Positions 54,001 to 62,285 of a stretch of 64,000 bases of DNA are shown here, one piece after another. Below the pieces are notes generated by a model, which saw only the letters and a program-made list of their open reading frames with translations, was not told the DNA's origin and made no database searches. Both the position numbers and the translations under genes were made by a program. Positions within the stretch are counted from its first letter, which is position 1. The number at the start of each line of letters is the position of its first letter. The DNA is from Bacteroidaceae bacterium. GTDB lineage: Bacteria; Bacteroidota; Bacteroidia; Bacteroidales; Muribaculaceae. The DNA lies in assembly GCA_021768245.1 (NCBI GenBank), contig JAETNO010000010.1, positions 62,001 to 126,000 on the forward strand, written 5' to 3'.

Positions 54001-55533
54001 ACGGAAATAATTGAAAAGAAGCTGCGGCTCTTCTGACAATACTGCCAAAGGGGTGTCCTTACCCATGGAATTCACAGGCTCCTTCCCGTCGGTCAGCATA
54101 GGGGTCATGATTTTTTCCACTTCCTCACGGTTATAGAGGAAAGCATGGAGCAGACGGCGATAATCATCGACAGTATTCTCTACCTTTCGACCGCTGCTGA
54201 TATTATCAAGACTGATTCGGTTACGCGAAAGCCAGTCGCGGTAAGGGAATTCCGATGCCAACGCCTCTTTGAGTTCCGCATCGTGGTATATTTTCCCCTC
54301 CTCCATATCAATCATCATCATTTTTCCGGGACGCAGGCGCCCTTTTTCCTTCACTTCGGAAGCTTCAAACGGAAGGACACCCATCTCTGACGCAAGCACC
54401 ACGGTGTCATTGTTGGTGATGAGATAGCGCGCGGGGCGGAGGCCGTTTCGGTCAAGCATACCTCCGGCATAACGTCCGTCGCTGAAAAGGAGGGCGGCAG
54501 GGCCGTCCCAGGCCTCCATGAGGATGGAACTGTACTCATAGAAAGCCTTGAGCTCGGGGGAAATCGGATTCTTATCGTTGAACGACTCCGGAATGAGCAT
54601 AGCGAGTGCACGCGGAAGACTCATGCCGGACATCACAAAAAATTCGAGTACATTGTCGAGTGACGCCGAATCGCTCATCCCCGGCTGGACAATAGGTGTC
54701 ATATCCCTGTCGCCGAAAGCTGCCGGACGGAGCATGCACTCACGCGCCTTCATCCACAGGCGGTTGCCCTGGATAGTGTTGATTTCACCGTTATGACCGA
54801 GCATCCTGAAAGGTTGCGCGAGAGACCATGTAGGGAAAGTGTTGGTGCTGAAACGTGAATGGACGAGGGCCATGGCCGTAGTGAAGCGCGGGTTCATCAG
54901 GTCAGGGAAATAATAGCGCAACTGGAGGCTCGAAAGCATACCTTTATATATAATGATGCGCGACGAGAGCGAAACTATATAGAAATCTTCCTTGCCGGCA
55001 AGCGAAAGCGACATTATCTTTCTTTCGACTGCCTTCCGCAAAAGGTAGAGACGGATTTCCACCGGTTCGTCGGTCTCCTCATCAGCCACGAATATCTGTT
55101 TGATTACAGGCTCCGCACCGCGGGCCACAGATCCGAGTTGCTCATTGTTGGTCGGGACGTCGCGCACTGCAATCAGCTTCAACCGAAGTTCCATAGCTTC
55201 CCGCTCGATTATACTCAGCATTATTGCCATGGAATCCTCATCATGGGGCAAAAACACAAGTCCGGTCCCGTAACGTCCCTTTTCAGGAACCGGAATCCCC
55301 TGGAGCAGGATGAATTCATGGGGAATCTGCACCATGATTCCCGCGCCGTCGCCGGTCTTCGGGTCAGCGCCCTCGGCACCACGGTGCACCATATGCTCCA
55401 GCACTTGCAGGCCTTTTTCAACAAGCTGGTGTGATTTCACACCGCGCACATTCACAAGGAGGCCCACGCCACAGGCATCATGCTCGAAGCGCGGGTCATA
55501 CAGTCCTTTCTTTTCTTTAATCACGTTTTGCAT
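51025..55533 (-). CDS. gltB: Glutamate synthase, large (alpha) subunit
   Basis: The 1502-residue enzyme makes glutamate from glutamine and 2-oxoglutarate. The amidotransferase nucleophile is Cys21 (HDACGVGL), exposed after removal of a 20-residue propeptide. The central and FMN domains follow with GGTGASPASSIRYAGVP. The [3Fe-4S] Cys set lies in CVMMRKCHKNTCPVG (spacing C-x5-C-x4-C). The C-terminal GXGXG beta-helix closes the protein. It is the middle gene of the operon, 26 bp after amtB. Confidence 0.97.
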   Translation of the reverse strand: MQNVIKEKKGLYDPRFEHDACGVGLLVNVRGVKSHQLVEKGLQVLEHMVHRGAEGADPKTGDGAGIMVQIPHEFILLQGIPVPEKGRYGTGLVFLPHDEDSMAIMLSIIEREAMELRLKLIAVRDVPTNNEQLGSVARGAEPVIKQIFVADEETDEPVEIRLYLLRKAVERKIMSLSLAGKEDFYIVSLSSRIIIYKGMLSSLQLRYYFPDLMNPRFTTAMALVHSRFSTNTFPTWSLAQPFRMLGHNGEINTIQGNRLWMKARECMLRPAAFGDRDMTPIVQPGMSDSASLDNVLEFFVMSGMSLPRALAMLIPESFNDKNPISPELKAFYEYSSILMEAWDGPAALLFSDGRYAGGMLDRNGLRPARYLITNNDTVVLASEMGVLPFEASEVKEKGRLRPGKMMMIDMEEGKIYHDAELKEALASEFPYRDWLSRNRISLDNISSGRKVENTVDDYRRLLHAFLYNREEVEKIMTPMLTDGKEPVNSMGKDTPLAVLSEEPQLLFNYFRQHFAQVTNPAIDPLREELVMSLDSYIGAVKLNLLEPSPELCKMVLLKRPVITNRELDLLCNLRYKGFNTRKLSMTFPAADGADGMVKAVERLCREAEAAVDEGCNYVVLSDRGIDAETAPVPSLLATSAVHHHLINCKKRTQTALVIETADAREVMHFALLTGYGASAINPYLAFAVIDDMVKRHEIQLDFDTASKNYIKAVDKGLLKVMSKMGISTLTSYKGAQLFEAVGLSEEVCQEFFGDTVTKIGGVDIRMLTADILGAHGEAFDEDFDTDSPLPFIGQYSFRKDGESHAWNPETIATLQLATRLGSYKKFKEFTSLVDNKPKPIFIRDFLDYRKGEAIPVEEVESEEAIMKRFVTGAMSFGSISREAHEALGIAMNAIGARSNTGEGGEDPERFKPRPDGSSARSAIKQVASGRFGVTTEYLVNADEIQIKVAQGAKPGEGGQLPGFKVDKIIAKTRHSIPGISLISPPPHHDIYSIEDLAQLIFDLKNVNPSANVSVKLVSESGVGTIAAGVAKAKSDLITISGSDGGTGASPASSIRYAGVPVEIGLAETQQTLVINNLRGQVKLQADGQLKSARDVVIMAMLGAEEYGFATSALIVLGCVMMRKCHKNTCPVGVATQNEELRKRFTGRSEYVVNFFRFLAREIRETLAEMGVRKLDDIIGRADLLYVKDEMERGKTASLDFSKLLFMPEEAKVNAIINVTSQKHDIDHVLDREIISRCYPAIESGMAVELEFPICNTDRAVGAMLSGVIAKKFGDAGLPENTINCTFKGAAGQSFGAFLANGISFRLEGDANDYVGKGLSGGRIVIVPPQGSGFAPESNIIAGNTILYGATSGEIYINGRVGERFCVRNSGATAVVEGVGDHCCEYMTGGRTVVLGSTGRNFAAGMSGGIAYVWNPDGDFDYFCNMEMVELSLIEEMADNRELYRLIGNHYRHTHSPLAGAMLDDWDKYVGQFIKVIPIEYKKVLHDEKVAKLERRIASMQVD

Positions 55534-55559
55534 ATATAGCTTATTATCTATTTCTAAAA

Positions 55560-56987
55560 TCAGTTCTCTTCAACACCCCTGAACCAGTCACTGTCGGAAG
55601 GAAGTTCCAGGGCGGCTTCATTGCCATACTCCTCACCATGCTGCGAACTGTCGAGCCCGACACGCTCGTTCCAGCCCGAAACCCTCATGGGAATCACCTT
55701 GTCGGTCAGCCAATAGAGTCCGTAGCTCATCACAAAAGTGTAAGCAAACACTATTCCGAGCACTATTATATGGTTGATAAAGAACTCTCCGCGTGAAATC
55801 ATTTCCGGATTGCTCTGGGCAAAAAAGTCATAGGCAAAGATGCCGGTGAGAACTGTCCCGATGATTCCACCAAGCCCGTGGGTGGGAAAAACATCGAGAG
55901 CATCATCCAGGATATTGCTGTAACCTTTCCATGCCACAGCCATGTTGCAACACACCGTTATGAACAGGGCGATGAATATGCTCTGTCCGACAGTAACCCA
56001 TCCGGCACAAGGTGTTATAGCGACAAGCCCTACAACAGCGCCTACAGCCGCGCCCATGGCCGAAGGCTTATTACCCCGTATCGCATCAAGGGTAATCCAT
56101 GCGACCATAGCCGTTGCAGCCGCCGTGTTAGTGTTGAGGAAAGCTGAGACTGCAATCCCGTCAGCGGCAAGCGAGCTTCCGCCATTGAATCCGAACCATC
56201 CAAGCCACAGCAACGCGGCGCCAAGCAACACGAACGGCACGTTGGCCGGCTTGTTGCTCTCCCCCTTTTGCTGACGGCGACGTCCAAGGAACATGGCTCC
56301 CGCAAGAGCCGCGATACCCGATGCGGCATGCACCACGATACCACCCGCGAAATCATGGACATGCATCATTCCGAAAAGTCCCTCGGGATGCCACGTGCAA
56401 TGCGCAAGGGGACAGTAGACTATCACAGTCCAGAGAACCATAAAAAGAAGATAGCCCGAAAAATGTACTCTTTCCGCAAAGGCCCCGGTTATAAGCGAAG
56501 GAGTTATTATGGCAAATTTCATCTGGAACAAAGCGAACAAAGCCAAAGGTATGGTCGTGGTGACAAGCCCTATCTGAGAGGAATCGCTGCCGTCGCCGGT
56601 CACATTCCCCACCCCGACGTTCCTTAGCATAAAGAAATCAGACGGATTGCCTATCACGTGGGCTATATCATCGCCAAATGCGAGGCCAAAACCGAACACC
56701 ACCCATATGACACTTACAAAACCCATCACAATAAAACTCTGAAGCATGGTTGATATGACATTTTTCGGCCTCACCATACCTCCGTAGAAAAAGGACAGTC
56801 CCGGAGTCATCATCAGGACAAAAATCGTGGCCGTTATCATCCATGCGACATTAGCCCAGAGATGGTCACCCGAAAGATTGAAAAGAGATTCAGAGAATTC
56901 AGTCCGTAATCCTGCCACGCTCACAGCAATGAGCCCTGCCAATACCAATAGCCAGCCGATACTGACCTTTTTACCATTAAGAATCAT
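55560..56987 (-). CDS. amtB: Ammonium transporter
   Basis: The 475-residue membrane protein has about eleven helices. Family marks are MMTPGLSFFYGGMVRPKN, VYCPLAHCTW with HPEGLFG, HDFAGGIVVHAASG and FPTHGLGGIIGT, which hold the two pore histidines. The ATG at 56987 is preferred because the promoter (57054-57085) lies within the longer open frame. A PII (glnK) gene usually sits beside amtB; none is adjacent here. First gene of the operon with gltB and gltD, an obvious ammonium-assimilation unit. Confidence 0.95.
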   Translation of the reverse strand: MILNGKKVSIGWLLVLAGLIAVSVAGLRTEFSESLFNLSGDHLWANVAWMITATIFVLMMTPGLSFFYGGMVRPKNVISTMLQSFIVMGFVSVIWVVFGFGLAFGDDIAHVIGNPSDFFMLRNVGVGNVTGDGSDSSQIGLVTTTIPLALFALFQMKFAIITPSLITGAFAERVHFSGYLLFMVLWTVIVYCPLAHCTWHPEGLFGMMHVHDFAGGIVVHAASGIAALAGAMFLGRRRQQKGESNKPANVPFVLLGAALLWLGWFGFNGGSSLAADGIAVSAFLNTNTAAATAMVAWITLDAIRGNKPSAMGAAVGAVVGLVAITPCAGWVTVGQSIFIALFITVCCNMAVAWKGYSNILDDALDVFPTHGLGGIIGTVLTGIFAYDFFAQSNPEMISRGEFFINHIIVLGIVFAYTFVMSYGLYWLTDKVIPMRVSGWNERVGLDSSQHGEEYGNEAALELPSDSDWFRGVEEN

Positions 56988-57053
56988 ACCTAAAATAATT
57001 TTACCGAATCGAAACAAAATGAAAACAATCTTAAAAAGCCTTTTACGATGCGA

Positions 57054-57085
57054 CAAAAGTAGCATATTGTTTGATACTGCACAAA
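57054..57085 (-). promoter_or_regulatory. Promoter of amtB-gltB-gltD
   Basis: Minus strand TTTG (57082-57085), 20 bp, TACTTTTG (57054-57061). Consensus promoter with a leader of about 60 nt. Confidence 0.75.
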
Positions 57086-57229
57086 TATTTTGGCATTTTT
57101 CTTTAAAAACTTCAAAATTAAAAGCAATTTTCTACAATAGAGCCTATTTCAGGCAGACTGATTCCATTGCAAGGACACACCTAAAAAATCTTAATTACAA
57201 AACGCCATATCCAATAAAAACTTAAATCG
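57086..57229. other. Intergenic stretch between divergent promoters
   Basis: It lies between the amtB promoter and the acyltransferase promoter. I see no ORF, hairpin or repeat in it. It could carry regulatory sites for nitrogen control, but none is recognised. Confidence 0.4.
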
Positions 57230-57261
57230 TTTGCAAATTTTATTAAAATCGTCTACCTTTG
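57230..57261 (+). promoter_or_regulatory. Promoter of the acyltransferase gene
   Basis: TTTG (57230-57233), 20 bp, TACCTTTG (57254-57261). Full consensus. Confidence 0.75.
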
Positions 57262-57324
57262 AACCAACTATTGTTTCATCTATTTGGTTTAAATAGCGAG
57301 TCTAAAATTAAACCCGAAAGCGTA

Positions 57325-58494
57325 ATGGACGCACATAATTTCGACTTTTCAGAAATTGCCCCCTACGACGAAGCCCATTTCAGGGAGGCAATCGCAAAAA
57401 TGGTGTCAGAGCCCGGATTTGAACATGCCATCCGTTGGATTCTACCCGATATAAACTACGATACATTCATTGCACAGCTCACGGGATGCAACAACAAGCA
57501 TGAGTTCCAGACGCGTATAATGGCAAACTTTCTCAACGAACTGGAGCGCCGTACCACAGCCGGAATCACGGCCTCAGGAATTGAAAAGGTAAATCCGGAG
57601 ATGTGCTACACTTTCATAACCAACCATCGCGACATCGTGCTCGACGCATCGTTTATCAACCTGATATTCCTGCGCCACAACATGAAAACATCGGAAGTCG
57701 CCATCGGCGACAATCTGCTTATATACGAATGGATTACACATCTCGTGAAACTCAACGGCAGTTTTATCGTCAAGCGCAACCTTCCGACTCGTCAGGCACT
57801 TGACGCTGCCCGCCAGCTATCGTCATATGTCCACCATGCAATCAAGGAAAAGCATGAAAGCATATGGATCGCACAGCGACAGGGACGCGCCAAGGATTCA
57901 AGTGACCACACTCAGGAAAGCGTGCTAAAGATGCTCGGACTCGCCGGTGGCGGCACATTGGCGGAAAACCTCGCGGAAATCAATATCTTCCCGGTTGCCA
58001 TATCATATGAATATGACCCTAACGATTTCCTCAAGGCACGCGAGTACCTCCTGCGCCACCGTGACCCCGAATTCAAGAAATCCCAGCACGACGACCTTTT
58101 CTCCATGGAGACTGGACTCATGCAGTACAAGGGACGTGTCCATATCTCGTTTGCCAACTGCATCACTCCGCTCATAAAGGCTGTCGACCCCGAGGCAGAC
58201 AAGCAGGAAACCATCCATCAGATATGCCATCATATCGACTGCGGAATCCACAGCGGCTACAAGATATATCCGATAAACTATGTGGCCTACGACAGAGCTT
58301 TCGATTCCGACATGTACCACGACCGCTACACGGAGGAGGAAGTTACGAAGGTGACAGAATACATCGAAGGTCAGCTTGACAAGGTGGATGTACCCGACGT
58401 GACTGTCCAGGAAAGGAATTTCATGCGCACGTATATGTATACGATGTATGCAAATCCGCTCCGTAATAAACTCTTGGCGTCAGGAAGTTGTTGA
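57325..58494 (+). CDS. 1-acylglycerol-3-phosphate acyltransferase-like protein
   Basis: The 389-residue protein has the PlsB/PlsC-type acyltransferase motifs: NHRDIVLD (His/Asp catalytic site, about 113-120), then NGSFIVKRN and WIAQRQGRAKD as the glycerol-phosphate binding block. No membrane helix is obvious. It likely transfers an acyl chain to a lipid precursor; the exact substrate is open. The ATG at 57325 is chosen because the longer TTG start (57259) lies on the -7 box. Confidence 0.8.
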   Translation: MDAHNFDFSEIAPYDEAHFREAIAKMVSEPGFEHAIRWILPDINYDTFIAQLTGCNNKHEFQTRIMANFLNELERRTTAGITASGIEKVNPEMCYTFITNHRDIVLDASFINLIFLRHNMKTSEVAIGDNLLIYEWITHLVKLNGSFIVKRNLPTRQALDAARQLSSYVHHAIKEKHESIWIAQRQGRAKDSSDHTQESVLKMLGLAGGGTLAENLAEINIFPVAISYEYDPNDFLKAREYLLRHRDPEFKKSQHDDLFSMETGLMQYKGRVHISFANCITPLIKAVDPEADKQETIHQICHHIDCGIHSGYKIYPINYVAYDRAFDSDMYHDRYTEEEVTKVTEYIEGQLDKVDVPDVTVQERNFMRTYMYTMYANPLRNKLLASGSC

Positions 58495-58542
58495 TAAAGG
58501 CATAAGCGATATCCACTTCCATCCTACTATAAAAACATATAA

Positions 58543-59736
58543 ATGCGCCTGCCGATTCTCATCCTGACTGTTTTCATTCTAATCAATCTTGCGGTTGACA
58601 CCTATATTTATATAGCGCTCAAACGCAGATTCAAAAGCAAGTGGCCGTCGAGGATACACGTATTCCTGTCGCTGGCCCTCTTCGCAATGATCGTGACAGT
58701 AATCTGCCTTCCGCGCAGGGACTGCTCCAACGGCATGTTGCAGGCCATAATGTGGATGCTCTACACCTATATCGCATTCTATCTGCCGAAATATCTCTTT
58801 ACTTTAATTGACCTGATAGCCAATATCCCGCATCTGTTCAAGGCCCGACGCCTGAAATGGCTGTCAATTGCCGGAACCGTGGCTGCTGTAGCATTTTTCA
58901 TATCATTATGGTGGGCCGCCCTGGTTAACCGCTTCAATATCGATGTAAAAGAGGTCACAGTTGAAATCGACGGCCTCCCAAGCTCATTTGACGGCTACAG
59001 GATTGCACAATTCTCCGACATGCACGTCGGGACATTCGGTAACGACACCACCTTCGTGTCAGAATTCGTCGACAGAGTCAACTCCCTAAAGCCCGACATG
59101 ATTGTCTTTACCGGCGATATTGTAAACTCAAAATCCGACGAACTTCCACCTTTCGTGAAGCCATTCTACCGTCTGTCAGCTCCCGACGGTGTATATTCCA
59201 TCCTTGGCAATCACGACTATGGCGACTATTCGTCATGGCCATCGGAAGCCTATAAAAGAGAAAACCTACAATGGCTCAAGGACATGCAGAGGGAGATGGG
59301 ATGGAGACTGCTGCTAAATGAGACCGAGATGCTCCGTCGTGGCAACGACTCCATCGCCTTGATTGGCGTGGAAAACATCGGAGACCCGCCATTCCGCGTC
59401 TACGGCTCCCTCAGGCAAGCCTACCCAAATCTTACCGACAGCGTCACAAAAGTTCTCCTCACTCATAATCCGGCCCATTGGGTGGACTCGATTTCGTCGC
59501 ATACCGATGTAAACATAGACCTCTCGCTCGCAGGCCACACTCACGCCATGCAGGTGGAGATATCAGGATGGTCACCCGCAAAATACCGCTATCCCACATG
59601 GGGAGGCCTCTACAGCGACGACTCCAAACGACATCATCTATACGTAAATATAGGAAGTGGCACAGTGGGCTTCCCGGCCCGTCTCGGAGCTACCCCCGAA
59701 ATCACACTTATCACCTTAAAAAAAGCCAAACGTTAA
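58543..59736 (+). CDS. Membrane metallophosphoesterase
   Basis: The 397-residue protein has four N-terminal helices (about 1-125) and a calcineurin-like phosphoesterase domain. Its metal-binding motifs are FSDMHVG, FTGDIVN, LGNHDYG and AGHTHAMQ. Related YkuE/LpxG-type enzymes act on lipid-linked phosphates, so a role in lipid A or phospholipid metabolism is possible. Its stop overlaps the tex start (TAATG), so the two are translated together. Confidence 0.9.
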   Translation: MRLPILILTVFILINLAVDTYIYIALKRRFKSKWPSRIHVFLSLALFAMIVTVICLPRRDCSNGMLQAIMWMLYTYIAFYLPKYLFTLIDLIANIPHLFKARRLKWLSIAGTVAAVAFFISLWWAALVNRFNIDVKEVTVEIDGLPSSFDGYRIAQFSDMHVGTFGNDTTFVSEFVDRVNSLKPDMIVFTGDIVNSKSDELPPFVKPFYRLSAPDGVYSILGNHDYGDYSSWPSEAYKRENLQWLKDMQREMGWRLLLNETEMLRRGNDSIALIGVENIGDPPFRVYGSLRQAYPNLTDSVTKVLLTHNPAHWVDSISSHTDVNIDLSLAGHTHAMQVEISGWSPAKYRYPTWGGLYSDDSKRHHLYVNIGSGTVGFPARLGATPEITLITLKKAKR

Positions 59737-61874
59737 TGGCCAACGTACACGCAAATGTAATCACTGCCGAACTCGGCACACACCTACGTAAACACGTGGC
59801 AGCATGTCTGCGCCTGCTCGATGAAGGAGCAACAGTCCCATTCATCGCCCGCTATAGGAAAGAAGCTACCGGAGGAATGGATGAAGTGACAGTCCACAAT
59901 GTCGAGATGCGCCATCAGCAACTGACTGAACTGGACAAGCGTAAGGAATTCATAGTCCAGACAATAAAGGAACGTGGACTTCTCACCCCCGAACTGGAGG
60001 AACGCATCGCCGAAACCCTCGACCCGGTTGTGATTGAGGATATATACCTTCCATATAAACAGAAACGCAACACGCGCGCGCAGGCTGCCCGCGATATAGG
60101 GCTCGAGCCGCTGGCCAAGATAATCATGGCACAGAATTCCTCTGACCTCGACAAGCAGGCAAAGAAATTTTCAAAAGCAGCCGGAAGCATAAACCAGGCC
60201 ATCGGCGGTGCATGTGATATAATCGCCGAATGGGTGAGCGAGAGTGAAAAGGCCCGTAATCTCGTGCGTTCACGCTACCAGCGCTCGGCAGTGATAAATT
60301 CAAAAGTGATTCCCGGGAAAGAAGAGGAAGGGAAAAACTACCAGAATTATTTTGATTTCTCCGAGCCGTTGAGACTGTGCAATTCTCATCGCTATCTGGC
60401 CATACGACGCGGAGAGGAAGAGGGAATACTTAAAGTCAGCATTTCGATTGACGACGATGAAATGATTGACCGTCTGTCACGTATGTTCCTTAAGTCTTCC
60501 GCGTCCGACGATACTGCAGCTGCAATTAAGACCGCAGTGAAAGACGGATACCGCCGCCTTATGCGGCCCTCCATTGAAAACGAAGTGGCCTCGGCGACAA
60601 AAGAAAAAAGCGATGCCGCAGCCATTCAGATGTTTGCCGACAATGTCCGTCAACTGCTCATGTCGGCTCCGCTCGGTCGCAAACGCGTACTTGCAATTGA
60701 CCCGGGATTCCGCACCGGATGTAAGCTGGTTGTCCTCGACGAACAAGGCAATCTCTTGCACCACGACGTAATCTACCCCACTCCACCAGCCAATGATTTC
60801 GTCGGCTCGGCTGATGCACTCTGCTTTTATGTCGACCGCTATAGGGTAGATGCTATCGCAATAGGCAACGGCACGGCCGGACGTGAGACCGAACGTTTTG
60901 TCCGCGACGTAGTCCTGCCAAGAAAGGTGCAGATTTTCATGGTCAATGAAAACGGAGCTTCAGTCTATTCGGCGTCGGATGTCGCCCGTGAAGAATTTCC
61001 AAATGAAGACGTGACCGTGCGCGGAGCTGTCTCTATCGGACGCAGGCTTCTGGACCCGCTTGCCGAATTAGTCAAGATTGACCCCAAATCAATAGGTGTC
61101 GGTCAATATCAGCATGCAGTCAACCAAACAAAACTAAAGGAATCGCTCGATTATGTGGTGGAGAGTTGCGTGAACAATGTCGGAGTCAATATCAACACTG
61201 CGTCAAAACAGCTTCTTTCATACGTCTCCGGTATCGGGCCTGCTTTGGCGGCTAATATTGTAAAGTACCGTGCTGAAAACGGAGATTTCACAGCCCGTAC
61301 CGAGCTTCTTAACGTGCCCCGTATGGGAGAGAAGGCTTTTCAGCAATGTGCGGGCTTCCTGCGCATACCGGGAGCCGCCAATCCGCTTGACAACACCGCA
61401 GTGCATCCCGAACGCTATGAACTTGTAGAGCAGATTGCCACAGATGCCAAAGCAGATGTCGCACGTCTCACCCGGGACCGTAATCTGCTCCACAGCATCG
61501 AGCTCGACCGCTATGTGACAAAGGAAGTCGGACTTCCGACCCTCACAGATATCATTCTGGAGCTGGAGAAACCGGGACGAGACCCCCGCGAGACAGCCGA
61601 AGAGATACCCTACGACGATTCCATAAGAAAAATCGATGATCTCCATATCGGACAGGAACTGAGCGGAAAGGTCAATAATATCACGGCTTTTGGAGTATTT
61701 GTCGACCTTGGGATGAAAGAAAACGGTCTGATTCATATATCCCAGCTCAGCGAACGTTTCATATCTTCCCCTTCGGAAGTGGTAAGTATCGGACAGCGCG
61801 TGAAAGTACGCGTAATGGACGTCGATGTCCCGCGCGGACGAATAGCGCTCACCATGAAAGGAGTGGCACAATAA
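59736..61874 (+). CDS. tex: RNA-binding transcription accessory protein Tex
   Basis: The 712-residue protein has the Tex layout. An N-terminal helical domain (ATVPFIARYRKEATGGMDE) is followed by a YqgF-like RNase-H fold (RVLAIDPGFRTGCKLVVLD) and helix-hairpin-helix repeats (SYVSGIGPALAANIVKYR). The C-terminal S1 RNA-binding domain has GKVNNITAFGVFVDLG and ALTMKG at the end. It is involved in transcription and RNA handling. The ATG at 59736 overlaps the metallophosphoesterase stop; the open frame before it is antisense to nothing useful. Confidence 0.96.
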   Translation: MANVHANVITAELGTHLRKHVAACLRLLDEGATVPFIARYRKEATGGMDEVTVHNVEMRHQQLTELDKRKEFIVQTIKERGLLTPELEERIAETLDPVVIEDIYLPYKQKRNTRAQAARDIGLEPLAKIIMAQNSSDLDKQAKKFSKAAGSINQAIGGACDIIAEWVSESEKARNLVRSRYQRSAVINSKVIPGKEEEGKNYQNYFDFSEPLRLCNSHRYLAIRRGEEEGILKVSISIDDDEMIDRLSRMFLKSSASDDTAAAIKTAVKDGYRRLMRPSIENEVASATKEKSDAAAIQMFADNVRQLLMSAPLGRKRVLAIDPGFRTGCKLVVLDEQGNLLHHDVIYPTPPANDFVGSADALCFYVDRYRVDAIAIGNGTAGRETERFVRDVVLPRKVQIFMVNENGASVYSASDVAREEFPNEDVTVRGAVSIGRRLLDPLAELVKIDPKSIGVGQYQHAVNQTKLKESLDYVVESCVNNVGVNINTASKQLLSYVSGIGPALAANIVKYRAENGDFTARTELLNVPRMGEKAFQQCAGFLRIPGAANPLDNTAVHPERYELVEQIATDAKADVARLTRDRNLLHSIELDRYVTKEVGLPTLTDIILELEKPGRDPRETAEEIPYDDSIRKIDDLHIGQELSGKVNNITAFGVFVDLGMKENGLIHISQLSERFISSPSEVVSIGQRVKVRVMDVDVPRGRIALTMKGVAQ

Positions 61875-61886
61875 TAAAAAACTAAA

Positions 61887-62285
61887 ATGGACAACAACTC
61901 TTGCACCATAGGGCTCGGCAGTAACACTCCTGACCGGGAATATCAAATCAAAAAGGCAATAGAACACATCTGTGGCTATCTGTCGAAATGCGATATCTCC
62001 TCTGTCTATGAATCTCCGGCCTTCAACGGAAAGGATAAGCCATATCTTAACGCAGTTATCCACGGATATGCATCGCAGGACTATGACAGTGTGATAAAGT
62101 TCCTAAAGGATTGGGAAGCTTCGTGTGGACGCACGCAAGTCGACACCCTTGAAGGAATCATCCCGATTGATCTCGACCTGGTAATCTGGAATCAACACAT
62201 CAAACGGCCTAAAGATTTCGAACGCCACTATTTCAATCAAGGCTATCGCGAACTGTTATCGAAGGGTTCCTATGAAATCATGTGA
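61887..62285 (+). CDS. folK: Short HPPK (folate pyrophosphokinase)-like protein
   Basis: The 132-residue protein (usual length about 150-160) resembles 6-hydroxymethyl-dihydropterin pyrophosphokinase: IGLGSNT at the start, YESPAFNGKDKPYLNAV, and PIDLDLVIW with both metal-binding Asp. In the same spacing as E. coli, the conserved Arg82 is kept (CGRTQ), but Trp89 and Arg92 are replaced by Glu and Ile. Activity is therefore uncertain. It follows tex by 12 bp, and its 3' end overlaps comEC by 30 bp. Confidence 0.7.
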   Translation: MDNNSCTIGLGSNTPDREYQIKKAIEHICGYLSKCDISSVYESPAFNGKDKPYLNAVIHGYASQDYDSVIKFLKDWEASCGRTQVDTLEGIIPIDLDLVIWNQHIKRPKDFERHYFNQGYRELLSKGSYEIM

